Shown: positions 27,220 through 35,520 of the stretch, one piece after another | Position numbering within the stretch: the stretch's first letter is position 1 | How the letters are laid out: each line of letters begins with the position of its first letter | Source: Roseobacter sp. CCS2 | GTDB taxonomy: Bacteria > Pseudomonadota > Alphaproteobacteria > Rhodobacterales > Rhodobacteraceae | Reading direction: 5' to 3' | NCBI RefSeq assembly: GCF_000169435.1 | Contig: NZ_AAYB01000009.1 | Span: 24,157 to 88,156 of the forward strand | DNA length: 64,000 nt | The notes under the pieces: model-generated | The model's database searches: none | The model's input: the letters and a program-made list of their open reading frames with translations, nothing else | Told to the model about the DNA's origin: nothing | Made by a program: the position numbers and the translations under genes

Positions 27220-28403
27220 GCCTCTTCCGGCACCTCATCCCCGCTGCCGGGACCGAATTTTTGCCACAAGACCAAGGCCGCCGTGCGCATCCGCGTGGCA
27301 AAACCACCGCGTGCGACATCCGCTTCGGCGACCAATGGAATACGTTTTTCAGGCAACTCATCAAGGCTGATCACCAACTCACCCAACTGCTGACCGGCTG
27401 TAATTGGCGCTTCGATTGGCCCGTCATAGACAACCTCTGCTTCAATATCGCCTTGGTTCAAGACAGGAACAAGAAGCGAAAAATCATCCGCCACCGTCAA
27501 CCCAATGGTTGGCAATTCACCCATCCAAACATCTGCCGACGCGATGCGTGTTCCGGCTTCGGCCACTTCTTTCTGGGCAAATTGACGAAAAGCCCAGTTA
27601 ATGATCTTTGCGGATTCTTCAGAGCGTTCCTGACGGCTGTCCAATCCGGTGATCACAAAAATGATGCGCCTGTCGTCCTGTTTTGCAGACCCGACAAGCC
27701 CAAAACCTGCTTCTTCAGTGTGACCCGTCTTAAGCCCATCCGCCCCGATGCCCATTGACAAAACCGGATTGCGGTTGCGCGAATTTGACGGAACGCGGCC
27801 ATCAAAGGGAAACTCTGTCTCGGCAAAAAGCGGATAGAATGTTGGGAAATCAGTGATCAGGCGATTGGCAAGAATGCCAAGATCTTCCATCGACATGCGA
27901 TGCCCGGCGGCAGGCCAACCGCTTGAATTGACGAAGGTCGAATTCATCATACCCATCTGACGCGCACGATCTGTCATCATCCGGGCAAAGCCGGACTCAG
28001 TGCCATCAGGCGACAGCGCTTCGGCCAAAACGACGCTGGCGTCATTGCCAGACACCACGATCACGCCACGCAACAAATCCTCGACCGAAACCCGGTCGGT
28101 TGTGTCCAGAAACATCGAAGAGCCGCCAAAGCTGGCAGCGTGGCTGGAAACGGCAAGCTCTTCGTTGATATCAAGCCGCCCGTCGGCTACGGCCTCGAAC
28201 GCCATGTAGATTGTCATCAGCTTGGACATAGAGGCAGGCGGCAAAGGCGTATCAGCGTTTTTCGACAACAGCACCGTGCCAGTAGTCTGATCATAGATGT
28301 AGGCGGCGGTGGCGTTGGTTTCAAACGCCGCAGCCCAGCCCGGGGCGAAAGCCAAAGAGGCCATCACTGCCAAACGGCCCAGTCGTCTCAATCGCAACAT
28401 CAT
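27216..28403 (-). CDS. dacC: D-alanyl-D-alanine carboxypeptidase (PBP5/6 family)
   Basis: Periplasmic peptidoglycan carboxypeptidase that trims the terminal D-Ala of stem peptides. 395 residues: signal peptide (about 1-26, LAFAPGWAAA), the serine active site S58-M-S-K61, SGN in VVSGNDASV, and KTG in GLKTGHTEE, followed by a beta-rich C-terminal PBP5-C domain and an amphipathic tail. ATG 28401-28403 is chosen because AAAGGA sits 7 bp upstream and the signal peptide begins there. 22 bp after the SPOR gene, same operon. Confidence 0.95.
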   Translation of the reverse strand: MMLRLRRLGRLAVMASLAFAPGWAAAFETNATAAYIYDQTTGTVLLSKNADTPLPPASMSKLMTIYMAFEAVADGRLDINEELAVSSHAASFGGSSMFLDTTDRVSVEDLLRGVIVVSGNDASVVLAEALSPDGTESGFARMMTDRARQMGMMNSTFVNSSGWPAAGHRMSMEDLGILANRLITDFPTFYPLFAETEFPFDGRVPSNSRNRNPVLSMGIGADGLKTGHTEEAGFGLVGSAKQDDRRIIFVITGLDSRQERSEESAKIINWAFRQFAQKEVAEAGTRIASADVWMGELPTIGLTVADDFSLLVPVLNQGDIEAEVVYDGPIEAPITAGQQLGELVISLDELPEKRIPLVAEADVARGGFATRMRTAALVLWQKFGPGSGDEVPEEA

Positions 28404-28425
28404 GGCTGTCCTTTCCGCCTTTAGG

Positions 28426-29382
28426 CTACTGTGCATCTTCCAAGACGAAAGCATCGACAAAGCCCAAACCCTTGAGGCGCGCAATATCACCAGTATCGGT
28501 CAATGGGCCTGCGGTCACACGCCAAACGGTACGGCCACCCAATTCTTGCGGGGTGACAACGGCATCAATACCAGCGTCCGTAATCGTGCTTGCGGCCTGA
28601 TTTGCGTTGGCTTCAACGCTGTAGATACCGATCTGCGCGTTGCTGCCATCGGGCAGCGGCGACGTGGCAGCCAGCACAGCAGAGACATCAATTGCATCTG
28701 CGGTTTCAGTCGCGACCTCTGCTGCGGCAGTGGCAGTTGCTTCGACAGCTGTCGTTGCGGCCTCAACCGCGGCGGGCAGCACCACAGCGGCGGCCACAGC
28801 GCCATTGGCTGTGTCATCTTCACCCGCGGCCTGATCTGCTGGTTCCAAAGGTGCTTCTGCGACGGCAACCGGATTTTCAAGACTGGCCACAACCGGGTTC
28901 TCTGGCTCTTCCACCTCAACCTCTTCGCGGCGAAGCACAACAACCTCAAGCCGGGTTGGTGCGCCGGGCAAAAGCCCCAGCGCTTCGGCGGCATCCGACG
29001 ACACCTGCAACAGCGGGCCCGGATTTTCACGTTCGCGGCGGAACAATGCGCCGATTATCTCTTCCCCGCTGTCAGTGTTGCGGATCACGACCCGTTCGGG
29101 GTCGGTCACTTCGGGGTGCGCCACCCAAACGCCACCAAGCGACGGGCGCCCGTCCCAAAGGCCCGTGTCCGTGATGGCAAAAATATCGGGACGTTCAACA
29201 TCAATATCGCGTTGCGGGCGTTGATTAAGCGCGTTGGCGGGCAAGGGCGCCTGCGCTGTGGCGTCTTGTGCGCCGGGGAATGCAAATTCACCGTTTTCAT
29301 CGCAAGCGGCCAATCCCATCGCACCCACCACTGCCAACGAGAGTGGCCACCTCTTGGCATTCAAAATTCTTAAGCCCGTCAT
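28426..29382 (-). CDS. SPOR-domain lipoprotein with RlpA-like middle region
   Basis: 318 residues. A lipoprotein signal with lipobox GLAAC (Cys near residue 27), then a region about 90-185 whose spacing resembles the double-psi barrel of RlpA (LLQVSSDAAEALGLLPGAPTRLEVVV against DLS..AA..LG...G...V.V), a low-complexity Ala/Val/Glu linker, and a C-terminal SPOR domain (IGIYSVEANANQAAS to GFVDAFVLED). SPOR domains bind denuded glycan at division sites. RlpA catalytic acidic residues are not obvious, so this may be a non-enzymatic relative. ATG 29380-29382 behind AGAGGGG. It heads the dacC-tmk-holB-tatD-MBL-AEC operon. Confidence 0.8.
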   Translation of the reverse strand: MTGLRILNAKRWPLSLAVVGAMGLAACDENGEFAFPGAQDATAQAPLPANALNQRPQRDIDVERPDIFAITDTGLWDGRPSLGGVWVAHPEVTDPERVVIRNTDSGEEIIGALFRRERENPGPLLQVSSDAAEALGLLPGAPTRLEVVVLRREEVEVEEPENPVVASLENPVAVAEAPLEPADQAAGEDDTANGAVAAAVVLPAAVEAATTAVEATATAAAEVATETADAIDVSAVLAATSPLPDGSNAQIGIYSVEANANQAASTITDAGIDAVVTPQELGGRTVWRVTAGPLTDTGDIARLKGLGFVDAFVLEDAQ

Positions 29383-29628
29383 ATTTTGCCCCTCTTTTGC
29401 CCGCAACCTTGTGCGCGCCTTTGCTGTTATTCAGCCCTGTTTGTTGCCGCTCTACACCCGTTTCTCGGGCCTTGCCGCGCGGCCAAGAATATGTCCGATG
29501 CGACGGTTTGCGAAACGATAGCGTTTGATCGCACAATTTGAAAGAGTCTGAAGAAATTTGTCGGCGGATTTCCCCAAACTGTGAACGTGCTTTTCGAATC
29601 AGAAACGAACAGCTAACAGAGCCGTGTC
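29383..29628. other. 246-bp gap between the SPOR gene and tRNA-Ser
   Basis: The gap should hold divergent promoters for the SPOR-dacC operon (minus) and the tRNA (plus). I cannot fix either promoter with confidence and see no repeat or gene in it. Confidence 0.4.
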
Positions 29629-29718
29629 GGAGGAGTGGCAGAGTGGTCGAATGCACCGGTCTTGAAAACCGACGTAGGTGAAAGTCTACCGTGGGTTCGA
29701 ATCCCACCTCCTCCGCCA
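29629..29718 (+). tRNA. tRNA-Ser (anticodon TGA)
   Basis: A 90-nt class II tRNA. The acceptor arms GGAGGAG and CTCCTCC pair, followed by G and an encoded CCA. The anticodon stem-loop CCGGT-CTTGAAA-ACCGA shows anticodon TGA, reading UCA. A long variable arm (GTAGGTGAAAGTCTAC) and the T-loop GTGGGTTCGAATCCCAC are intact. Serine tRNAs have such a long variable arm. Confidence 0.98.
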
Positions 29719-29794
29719 CTGTAACTTCCCTTAAAATTTAATGGGATTGGTGGTTTTTGACCCGGCTTATTGACGGCACCCCAAGGCACCATCG

Positions 29795-32700
29795 CTATTC
29801 TGCAGCCTTTAATGATGCGTCCACCGGTTCTGCATCGTCGATCGCGTCGCGGCGTTGAGGTTGGTCTGGCTTAGGCTTGGTTTTGTCTGCTGTCGCCGTG
29901 AAACCAGAGGCCAGTTTTGCCACGAAAGATGACACTTGATGCACCAGTATGAACACGGCAGGGATCGCGAATATGATGACAAATGTACCGATCAATACGC
30001 CGTAACCGATAGAAACCGCGAGCGGGATCAAGAATTGCGCCTGCAATGACGTCTCCATGATCAACGGATAGACACCTAAAAACGTTGTGACAGATGTCAG
30101 AAAGATCGGACGAAAACGGTCCTTTGTGCCCTCAACAACAGCGTCTTTCACGCTATAGCCGTTTGAGAGGTATTCGTTATAAAGATCAATCATCACAAGC
30201 GAGTTGTTAATCACAACACCCGCCAAACCAATGATGCCAAAGAAGCTGAGCAAGCCCAGAGGAATACCCAATATCAGGTGCCCTGTCACCGCGCCAATCA
30301 GACCAAGCGGAATGGCCAGCATAACGACAATTGGCTGCACAAAGCTTCGAAAAACAAGTGCAAGCAGCGCAAAGATCACGAACATCGCAATACCCAACGC
30401 CTGACTAAGTGCGGCCTGCGCATCGTTCTGGGTTTCCTGTTCGCCACCAAAACTCGCGTTCAATCCGGGATGTTCTGCAAGCAGAGGGGGGAGCAGATCT
30501 TCGCGGATGATACGGTTTGCTTCACTATTGGTAATAATGCTTTCGTCTACATCCGCTGTAATTGTTGTCACCCGCCGCCCGTTTTGGCGCAGTATTTCGG
30601 ACGGTGACAAACCTTCGACCAGCGTCGCAACGGTAGACAAGGGTATCAAATCGCCGCTTGCCGTGGCGATGCGGGTATCCAACAGGTCGGCAAGGCTATC
30701 GCGGTCTTGTGATGGGAAACGGACCATGACGGATACATTGTCTTGCCCGCGCTGCACGCTTGTTGCCTCGATCCCGAAAAACCCATTGCGCGTCTGGACG
30801 GCAAGGTCTTGCAAGGTCAGCCCGTAAAGCCGCGCCTCGGGTTTGAGTTCCAGCTTATATTCCAGCTTGCCCGATGAATTGTCGTCAAGGATCTGAAATA
30901 CCCCCGGGATCGCGCCGAGGCTATCGCGCAAATCCTGAACGATGGGGCTAATGTCGGCATCTCCGGGAAGGGATAGCTCAACCGCGATTGCATCGCCCGC
31001 TTCGACCAAAGACGATGAGATGGTCAGTGTATTGATGCCCGCGATCTGGCCAACCTCTTCGCGCCAAAGCCGTTCAAAGGCGGCAGATTCCCAATCACGC
31101 GCAGTCGCTTTTGTGATTTCAACGACAACCTGCGCCACAGTTGGCGAAATCGGTGTTGCTTCTCCGGTTGGGCCACCGCCGCCTGCGCCAATGCCAACAA
31201 CAAGATATTGTCCAATCACGACAGGCGGCGCCCCATCGGGAAGCGTGTCTTGCAGGCGGTCCCCGGCGCGGATGGCCGCAACGCGCAAATCTTCGGCCAC
31301 TGCCTCGGTACGATCAAATGTCGTGCCGTCTGTCATCTCCACAGCGGCGGTCACAAATTCCCCCTGAATTTCCGGGAAAAAACTGAATCGGACGTAGCCA
31401 TAACTGATCAACGCGATCGTCAGCATCATCATGGCGATTACGCATGCAATCGGTATGAATATCCGATTTACGCAAAACCGCAGCATCGCATCCAATGGAT
31501 TGCGGATAAACCATTTCAAACCGCGATCAATGAAACCGCGGATAGAGCCGATAAAACGGAACACCAGATTAGGCCGGTAATCCTGGCCCATGTCCAGATT
31601 GGTCAGGTTTCGCGGCAGGATCAAAAGTGCCTGCAACATCGACAAAGACAGAACGATCATCACAACGGTCGGGATATCGCCCAAGAAAGACCCCAAAGGC
31701 GCGGGCATTTGCAGCAACGGCCAGAATGCGACCAGCGTGGTCAATGTGGAAAAGATAACAGGCACCGCAATACGCTGCGTTCCTTTGACGGCCGCCTGCA
31801 CAGGCGGCACCCCATCTTCACCGTTCTTGTAGATATTTTCCGACACGACGATCGCGTTGTCGACCACAATACCAATCGCCAAAATAAACCCGAACAAGGA
31901 TATCATATTGATCGACATGCCAAGCGCGCCCATCACGATGAATGTCGCCGCAAAGCTGACGCCGATCCCTACCGCGGACCAAAACGCAAGCCGGATATCC
32001 AGAAACAACGCAAGGCACAGGATCACCAGCGCTAGACCGATCACCGCGTTTTTGGTGAGCAGGTCAATCCGCGATTGCAGTTGCGTGGCTTCGTTTTGCC
32101 AAATCGTCGCTTCAATCCCCTGTTCAAGCGACGGACGGAACTGCGTGCGCAGATGATCCTCGGCCAGATCGACGATCCGCAGGATTTGTTCGTCACCGAC
32201 GCGGAACACATTGACCGATACAGAAGATGCGCCATTAAAACTTGACGACAGGTCACTGTCTTCAAAGCCATCATTCACCGTCGCAATATCACGCAAGAAG
32301 ACTTGCGCGCCGGTGTCGCTGCTGCGGATGACGATATTTTCAAAATCGGTGCGTGTGTAATTGCGCCCCAAAGTGCGGATTGGAATGGAAACGCTATCGG
32401 TCTCAATTGATCCACCCGGAAGCTCAAGCGAGTTCAAGCCAACCACTTGCGCCACTTCACCCAATGTCAGGCCATAGGCACGCAACGTATCGCGGTCAAT
32501 TTCGATGCTGATTTCGTAGTCACGGACATTGGCGACTTCGACAAAAGAAATACCGTCAATTGCCGTCAGCTCATTTTTAAGGCGACGCGCCTCTTCCTTC
32601 AGAACCTGTTCGCTTGCGGCTCCGTGCAGTGCAATCTCCAACACACGGGTTGAATTGTCTGCACGCACAACGACGGGGTCTTCTGCGTCTTCGGGGAATA

Positions 32701-33052
32701 CATCAATCGCATCTATTTCGGTTTTCACCTCGTCCAGCTTTGCGTCGATATCCTCACCATCAAGAAACGTGACGGTCACACCACCCCGTCCTTCAGAGAT
32801 ATTTGCAGTGATGTCATCAATACCGTCGACGCCACCTAACTCATCCTCGATCGGGCGGACGATACTGTCTTGTATTTCGGACGGTGACGCACCGGGATAG
32901 CTGACCGAGATCGAAACAGCATCAAGCGCGAATTCAGGGAATGTCTTTTGCGGCAAGGTTGTCGCGGTTAACACGCCCAACCCGACCAACATGATCATTG
33001 ATAACCATGCTGCGACGGGGTGTTCTGTCATCCACTTGATTGCGGTATTCAT
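29795..33052 (-). CDS. RND efflux transporter permease (second system)
   Basis: A 1085-residue RND inner-membrane pump with the usual two-fold layout: the first helix at about 12-32, a large periplasmic loop, TM2-6 from about 335, and the second half from about 540. The TM4 relay region reads IVVDNAIVVSENIY with D398 kept and N399 where AcrB has its second aspartate. It ends in a charged, proline-rich tail (KTKPKPDQPQRRDAIDDAE). The adaptor lies 10 bp upstream and a divergent TetR gene follows, a classic inducible efflux layout. No outer-membrane gene is adjacent. Confidence 0.92.
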   Translation of the reverse strand: MNTAIKWMTEHPVAAWLSMIMLVGLGVLTATTLPQKTFPEFALDAVSISVSYPGASPSEIQDSIVRPIEDELGGVDGIDDITANISEGRGGVTVTFLDGEDIDAKLDEVKTEIDAIDVFPEDAEDPVVVRADNSTRVLEIALHGAASEQVLKEEARRLKNELTAIDGISFVEVANVRDYEISIEIDRDTLRAYGLTLGEVAQVVGLNSLELPGGSIETDSVSIPIRTLGRNYTRTDFENIVIRSSDTGAQVFLRDIATVNDGFEDSDLSSSFNGASSVSVNVFRVGDEQILRIVDLAEDHLRTQFRPSLEQGIEATIWQNEATQLQSRIDLLTKNAVIGLALVILCLALFLDIRLAFWSAVGIGVSFAATFIVMGALGMSINMISLFGFILAIGIVVDNAIVVSENIYKNGEDGVPPVQAAVKGTQRIAVPVIFSTLTTLVAFWPLLQMPAPLGSFLGDIPTVVMIVLSLSMLQALLILPRNLTNLDMGQDYRPNLVFRFIGSIRGFIDRGLKWFIRNPLDAMLRFCVNRIFIPIACVIAMMMLTIALISYGYVRFSFFPEIQGEFVTAAVEMTDGTTFDRTEAVAEDLRVAAIRAGDRLQDTLPDGAPPVVIGQYLVVGIGAGGGGPTGEATPISPTVAQVVVEITKATARDWESAAFERLWREEVGQIAGINTLTISSSLVEAGDAIAVELSLPGDADISPIVQDLRDSLGAIPGVFQILDDNSSGKLEYKLELKPEARLYGLTLQDLAVQTRNGFFGIEATSVQRGQDNVSVMVRFPSQDRDSLADLLDTRIATASGDLIPLSTVATLVEGLSPSEILRQNGRRVTTITADVDESIITNSEANRIIREDLLPPLLAEHPGLNASFGGEQETQNDAQAALSQALGIAMFVIFALLALVFRSFVQPIVVMLAIPLGLIGAVTGHLILGIPLGLLSFFGIIGLAGVVINNSLVMIDLYNEYLSNGYSVKDAVVEGTKDRFRPIFLTSVTTFLGVYPLIMETSLQAQFLIPLAVSIGYGVLIGTFVIIFAIPAVFILVHQVSSFVAKLASGFTATADKTKPKPDQPQRRDAIDDAEPVDASLKAAE

Positions 33053-33062
33053 GATCGCACCC

Positions 33063-34268
33063 CTATTCCGTCACAGCGGTGCTGCGGGTTTCATCAGCGA
33101 TATCACGCAACGATGTACCCGGTTGCGGTGCGGCAAGCGTGGTCAGGATAAGACGATCATCAGGCCGAAGGTCGCGGATCGCCACAAAGGATGTCTCGCC
33201 ATCAACGTGGATAAGCGTTGCGGGATGAATATCCAACGCACCATCGCGCAAAATCCAAACGGTATCGCCGTTGCGTACCGCCGTTGACGGTATAGCATAG
33301 GCATTTTGCGGCGTGATCCCATCAATCACGACCCTTGCAAATGCGTTGATCAACGCAGGTGGCGCACCCGACGCAAGGTCGCGCGCGCTTTCGACGCGCT
33401 GGGTTAATGCGACCGTCGCGGTCAGTGTGCGGGTTTGCGGATCGAGCGATGGATCAACACGCACCACCTCGGCCTGCCATTCCTTGTCGACGCCTGCAAA
33501 CCGTATGAAGACGCGCGCCGGGGCTGTACTGCCCTCAAAAAACCCGGGGATCAGCGCAGCATCGCTTTCACGGATAGCCACGCTCACTTCCATACGGTCA
33601 CGGGTATAAATCTGTGCAATCGCGCTGCCGCCAGCAACCACATTGCCGATCTCTGCCAATTTGGTTTGCACGCTGCCGTCAAAGGGCGCGCGAACAATTT
33701 TATTTTCAAGCGCAATTTCGGCCGAGGCAAGCTGGGCTTTCTGCCCATCAAGGTTTGCACGTGTTTCTTGCTGTTGCCCGGTCAGGTCATCAACGCTTGC
33801 TTGCGACGCGGCGTTACGTTCAAGCAAGTTGACCGCGCGCGCCAACTGCGTTTCGAGCAACGCAAGCCGCGCTTCTGTGGCGGCAATTGCGGCATTGGCC
33901 TGTCTGATCTGGGCGCGTTCCGTGCTGGCGTCAATTTCAACCAGAATGTCACCTTCGACAAAACTGCCACGGTCAGTAATGGCGGGATGTAATGTCACAA
34001 TGCGACCACCGACTGGCGCGGACAGGGCAACGGTACGGAAAGGTTCAACAAACCCTTCCCCCCTGATGGGCAACGGACCTGTGACCGGCATAAATTCACC
34101 TGTCTCAACCAGCGTTACAGGGCGTGCTATCGGCTCTGCCTCGACCACGGTGCGATTGTCGCCAAGGTACTGAAACCCAAAATAGCCACCTGCGATAATC
34201 GCAATCGCGGCCCCGATCCAGAACAGTTCGCGGATAGCTGGGATCACCCATTCCAAGACCTTGCGCAT
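33063..34268 (-). CDS. RND efflux periplasmic adaptor (second system)
   Basis: 401-residue membrane-fusion protein anchored by one N-terminal helix (about 10-30, IPAIRELFWIGAAIAIIAG) rather than a lipobox. It has lipoyl halves (VGGRIVTLHPAI and VRAPFDGSVQTKL), a coiled-coil hairpin between them, and a beta-barrel region. ATG 34266-34268 is chosen for the GAGGA upstream; the longer open frame runs through the operator region. Divergent from the TetR regulator. Confidence 0.9.
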   Translation of the reverse strand: MRKVLEWVIPAIRELFWIGAAIAIIAGGYFGFQYLGDNRTVVEAEPIARPVTLVETGEFMPVTGPLPIRGEGFVEPFRTVALSAPVGGRIVTLHPAITDRGSFVEGDILVEIDASTERAQIRQANAAIAATEARLALLETQLARAVNLLERNAASQASVDDLTGQQQETRANLDGQKAQLASAEIALENKIVRAPFDGSVQTKLAEIGNVVAGGSAIAQIYTRDRMEVSVAIRESDAALIPGFFEGSTAPARVFIRFAGVDKEWQAEVVRVDPSLDPQTRTLTATVALTQRVESARDLASGAPPALINAFARVVIDGITPQNAYAIPSTAVRNGDTVWILRDGALDIHPATLIHVDGETSFVAIRDLRPDDRLILTTLAAPQPGTSLRDIADETRSTAVTE

Positions 34269-34282
34269 TTCATCATCCTCAA

Positions 34283-34304
34283 TTAGTGACTCGTAAGTCA
34301 TTAA
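34283..34304. promoter_or_regulatory. Palindrome A between RND adaptor and TetR gene
   Basis: Arms TTAGTGACT and AGTCATTAA around CGTA pair at 8 of 9 positions (one G-T). It sits 15-36 bp upstream of the adaptor start, in reach of its promoter or ribosome binding site. TetR proteins bind dyads of this size. Confidence 0.55.
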
Positions 34305-34306
34305 CA

Positions 34307-34324
34307 ACTGACCCATGGGTCAGT
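34307..34324. promoter_or_regulatory. Palindrome B, perfect 18-bp dyad
   Basis: ACTGACCCATGGGTCAGT is its own reverse complement. It lies 2 bp from palindrome A and shares the TGAC/GTCA half-site, so the pair could hold two TetR dimers side by side and control both divergent genes. Confidence 0.65.
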
Positions 34325-34435
34325 AAAGCAAAAACTACATGTGTTACGCTTTTGAGCGGCGCTTGGATCACCGTTGTAAATTGCGCAATCCCGGTGCAGC
34401 CTACGAAAATGGCAAGGGAGGGCCGTGCATCTGTC

Positions 34436-35062
34436 ATGAAAGAAACCGACAAAACCAAAATACGTCGCCGCAAAGAGGCCCGCCCAGCTGAGATTATCGC
34501 GGCTGGCATCACCGAATTTTCAAAATACGGATATGCCCGCGCGCGGCTGGATCGCATTGCACGCAACGCCGGAATCTCGAAAGCGACGATCTATCTTTAT
34601 TACGAATCCAAAGAAGCGTTGTTTTTGGCGGCGGTCGAAACCTATATGACCGCTACAATGGCCGAAAACGAAGATTTTCTAGACACCTTCGACGGCACCA
34701 CCAAACAAATGCTGACCCGTCTGCTGCGCAGTGTCTATGACCGGTTCGCCGAAGGTCATGCGCAGTCTGTCATGCGCATCATGATCACCGAAGGCGACCG
34801 CATTCCAGACGCGGTCAGCACCTATCACGCCATGACAATCCAACGCGGCACATCACTTTTGCGCCGCATCCTGAAACGCGGCGTCGACCGCGGTGAAGTC
34901 AGCCCGAATGCGATCATTGATAATCCGCAAGTTATCATCGCACCGGCGATGTTCTTTGCGCTTCACAATATGATGTTCAGCAAAGCCGGTGATTTGGAAT
35001 TTGACGGCTACTTTGATGCGCATCTCGCGTTGGTTCTGAATGGGGTGATGAGCGACGTGTAA
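34436..35062 (+). CDS. TetR/AcrR-family transcriptional regulator
   Basis: 208 residues with an N-terminal TetR helix-turn-helix (IIAAGITEFSKYGYARARLDRIARN... GISKATIYLYYESKEALF) and a helical ligand-binding C-terminus containing a TetR_C-type core. Most likely the repressor of the divergent RND pump. The start is uncertain: ATG 34436 gives the usual N-terminus length, while ATG 34409 would add nine residues; a GGGAGG lies between the two (34416-34421) and favours 34436. Confidence 0.88.
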   Translation: MKETDKTKIRRRKEARPAEIIAAGITEFSKYGYARARLDRIARNAGISKATIYLYYESKEALFLAAVETYMTATMAENEDFLDTFDGTTKQMLTRLLRSVYDRFAEGHAQSVMRIMITEGDRIPDAVSTYHAMTIQRGTSLLRRILKRGVDRGEVSPNAIIDNPQVIIAPAMFFALHNMMFSKAGDLEFDGYFDAHLALVLNGVMSDV

Positions 35063-35350
35063 AGGCTTAGTGGATTAACGCGCAGGGATCCTGACCTGTT
35101 CGTCCAAATATCGATAAAGGTCAGTGATCTGGTTTTTGGGAACGCAGTTGGCAGCTATCATCTACAAACGGCGCTGACTTGTTGTGCGATTGACTGCTCT
35201 CATACCACAAAGATGCTCAACCCGTGTGGCGAACGCTTTGAAAATGAGCAACAGCGCATTTTTAGCGCATTTGTTGCGCACAAACCCAGACCCAAACCCG
35301 GTCATTCAGAAATTTCTGGCTTAATTCTGCGCCGCAGCACCAACTACGGG
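35063..35350 (+). promoter_or_regulatory. urtA distal upstream region with weak sigma-54-like elements
   Basis: No gene is supported here. Two stretches have sigma-54 spacing: 35227-35242 (TGGC, 7 nt, TTGA, good -24 and poor -12) and 35263-35278 (TAGC, 7 nt, TTGCG, poor -24 and good -12). Neither is a full match. Urea uptake is often nitrogen-controlled, which makes them worth noting. The stretch between 35256 and 35285 also repeats GCGCA three times. Confidence 0.25.
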
Positions 35351-35512
35351 TGCTCGAAAGAGCATGAATGCCGCGCGAAGGGCAAATCTTGGACGATGCA
35401 ACCCCTCGCGCGACGACAACATCACTGTTGCGGGTCCTGCCTACCTTGGTTGGTCCAGCGTTGAAAAGGGGTGACTGCGCCCCCGTAACGGCCCGCAGCG
35501 ACAACGGGGACC
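35351..35512 (+). promoter_or_regulatory. Structured 5' leader of urtA, possible translational switch
   Basis: Pairings seen: hairpin TGCTC-GAAA-GAGCA (35351-35364); stem 35372-35382 with 35402-35412 (CGCGCGA/TCGCGCG, one mismatch, then GGG/CCC); stem GTTGCGGG 35427-35434 with CCCGCAGC 35492-35499 (one G-U). Inside it, GGGG 35468-35471 can pair with CCCC 35480-35483, or CCCCGT 35481-35486 can pair with ACGGGG 35504-35509, which covers the ribosome binding site. The two are mutually exclusive. It matches no riboswitch class I can recognise. Transcription through it is inferred. Confidence 0.45.
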
Positions 35513-35520
35513 TAAGACCT

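Noticed and set aside
28309..29373. Plus-strand 354-codon frame opposite dacC and the SPOR gene
   Set aside because: Antisense shadow of two well-supported genes; no family motif, and the sequence is low in hydrophobic pattern.
29297..29719. Minus-strand 140-codon frame beginning MAEEVGFEPTVDF
   Set aside because: It is the antisense reading of tRNA-Ser and its flank, a well-known false protein in annotations.
29774..29790. Short direct repeat GGCACC near the end of the second RND permease
   Set aside because: Two 6-bp copies are expected by chance and have no further structure.
31208..32035. Plus-strand 275-codon frame opposite the second RND permease
   Set aside because: Extreme Gln/Arg/His composition typical of antisense frames; the minus strand encodes a clear RND pump.
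35213..35464. Possible 83-codon gene upstream of urtA
   Set aside because: No ribosome binding site or recognisable domain, and it overlaps the stem-forming leader.
35351..35512. urtA leader as a known guanidine or glutamine riboswitch
   Set aside because: I could not match the conserved cores of the ykkC-type or glnA-type motifs; only unclassified stems are supported.
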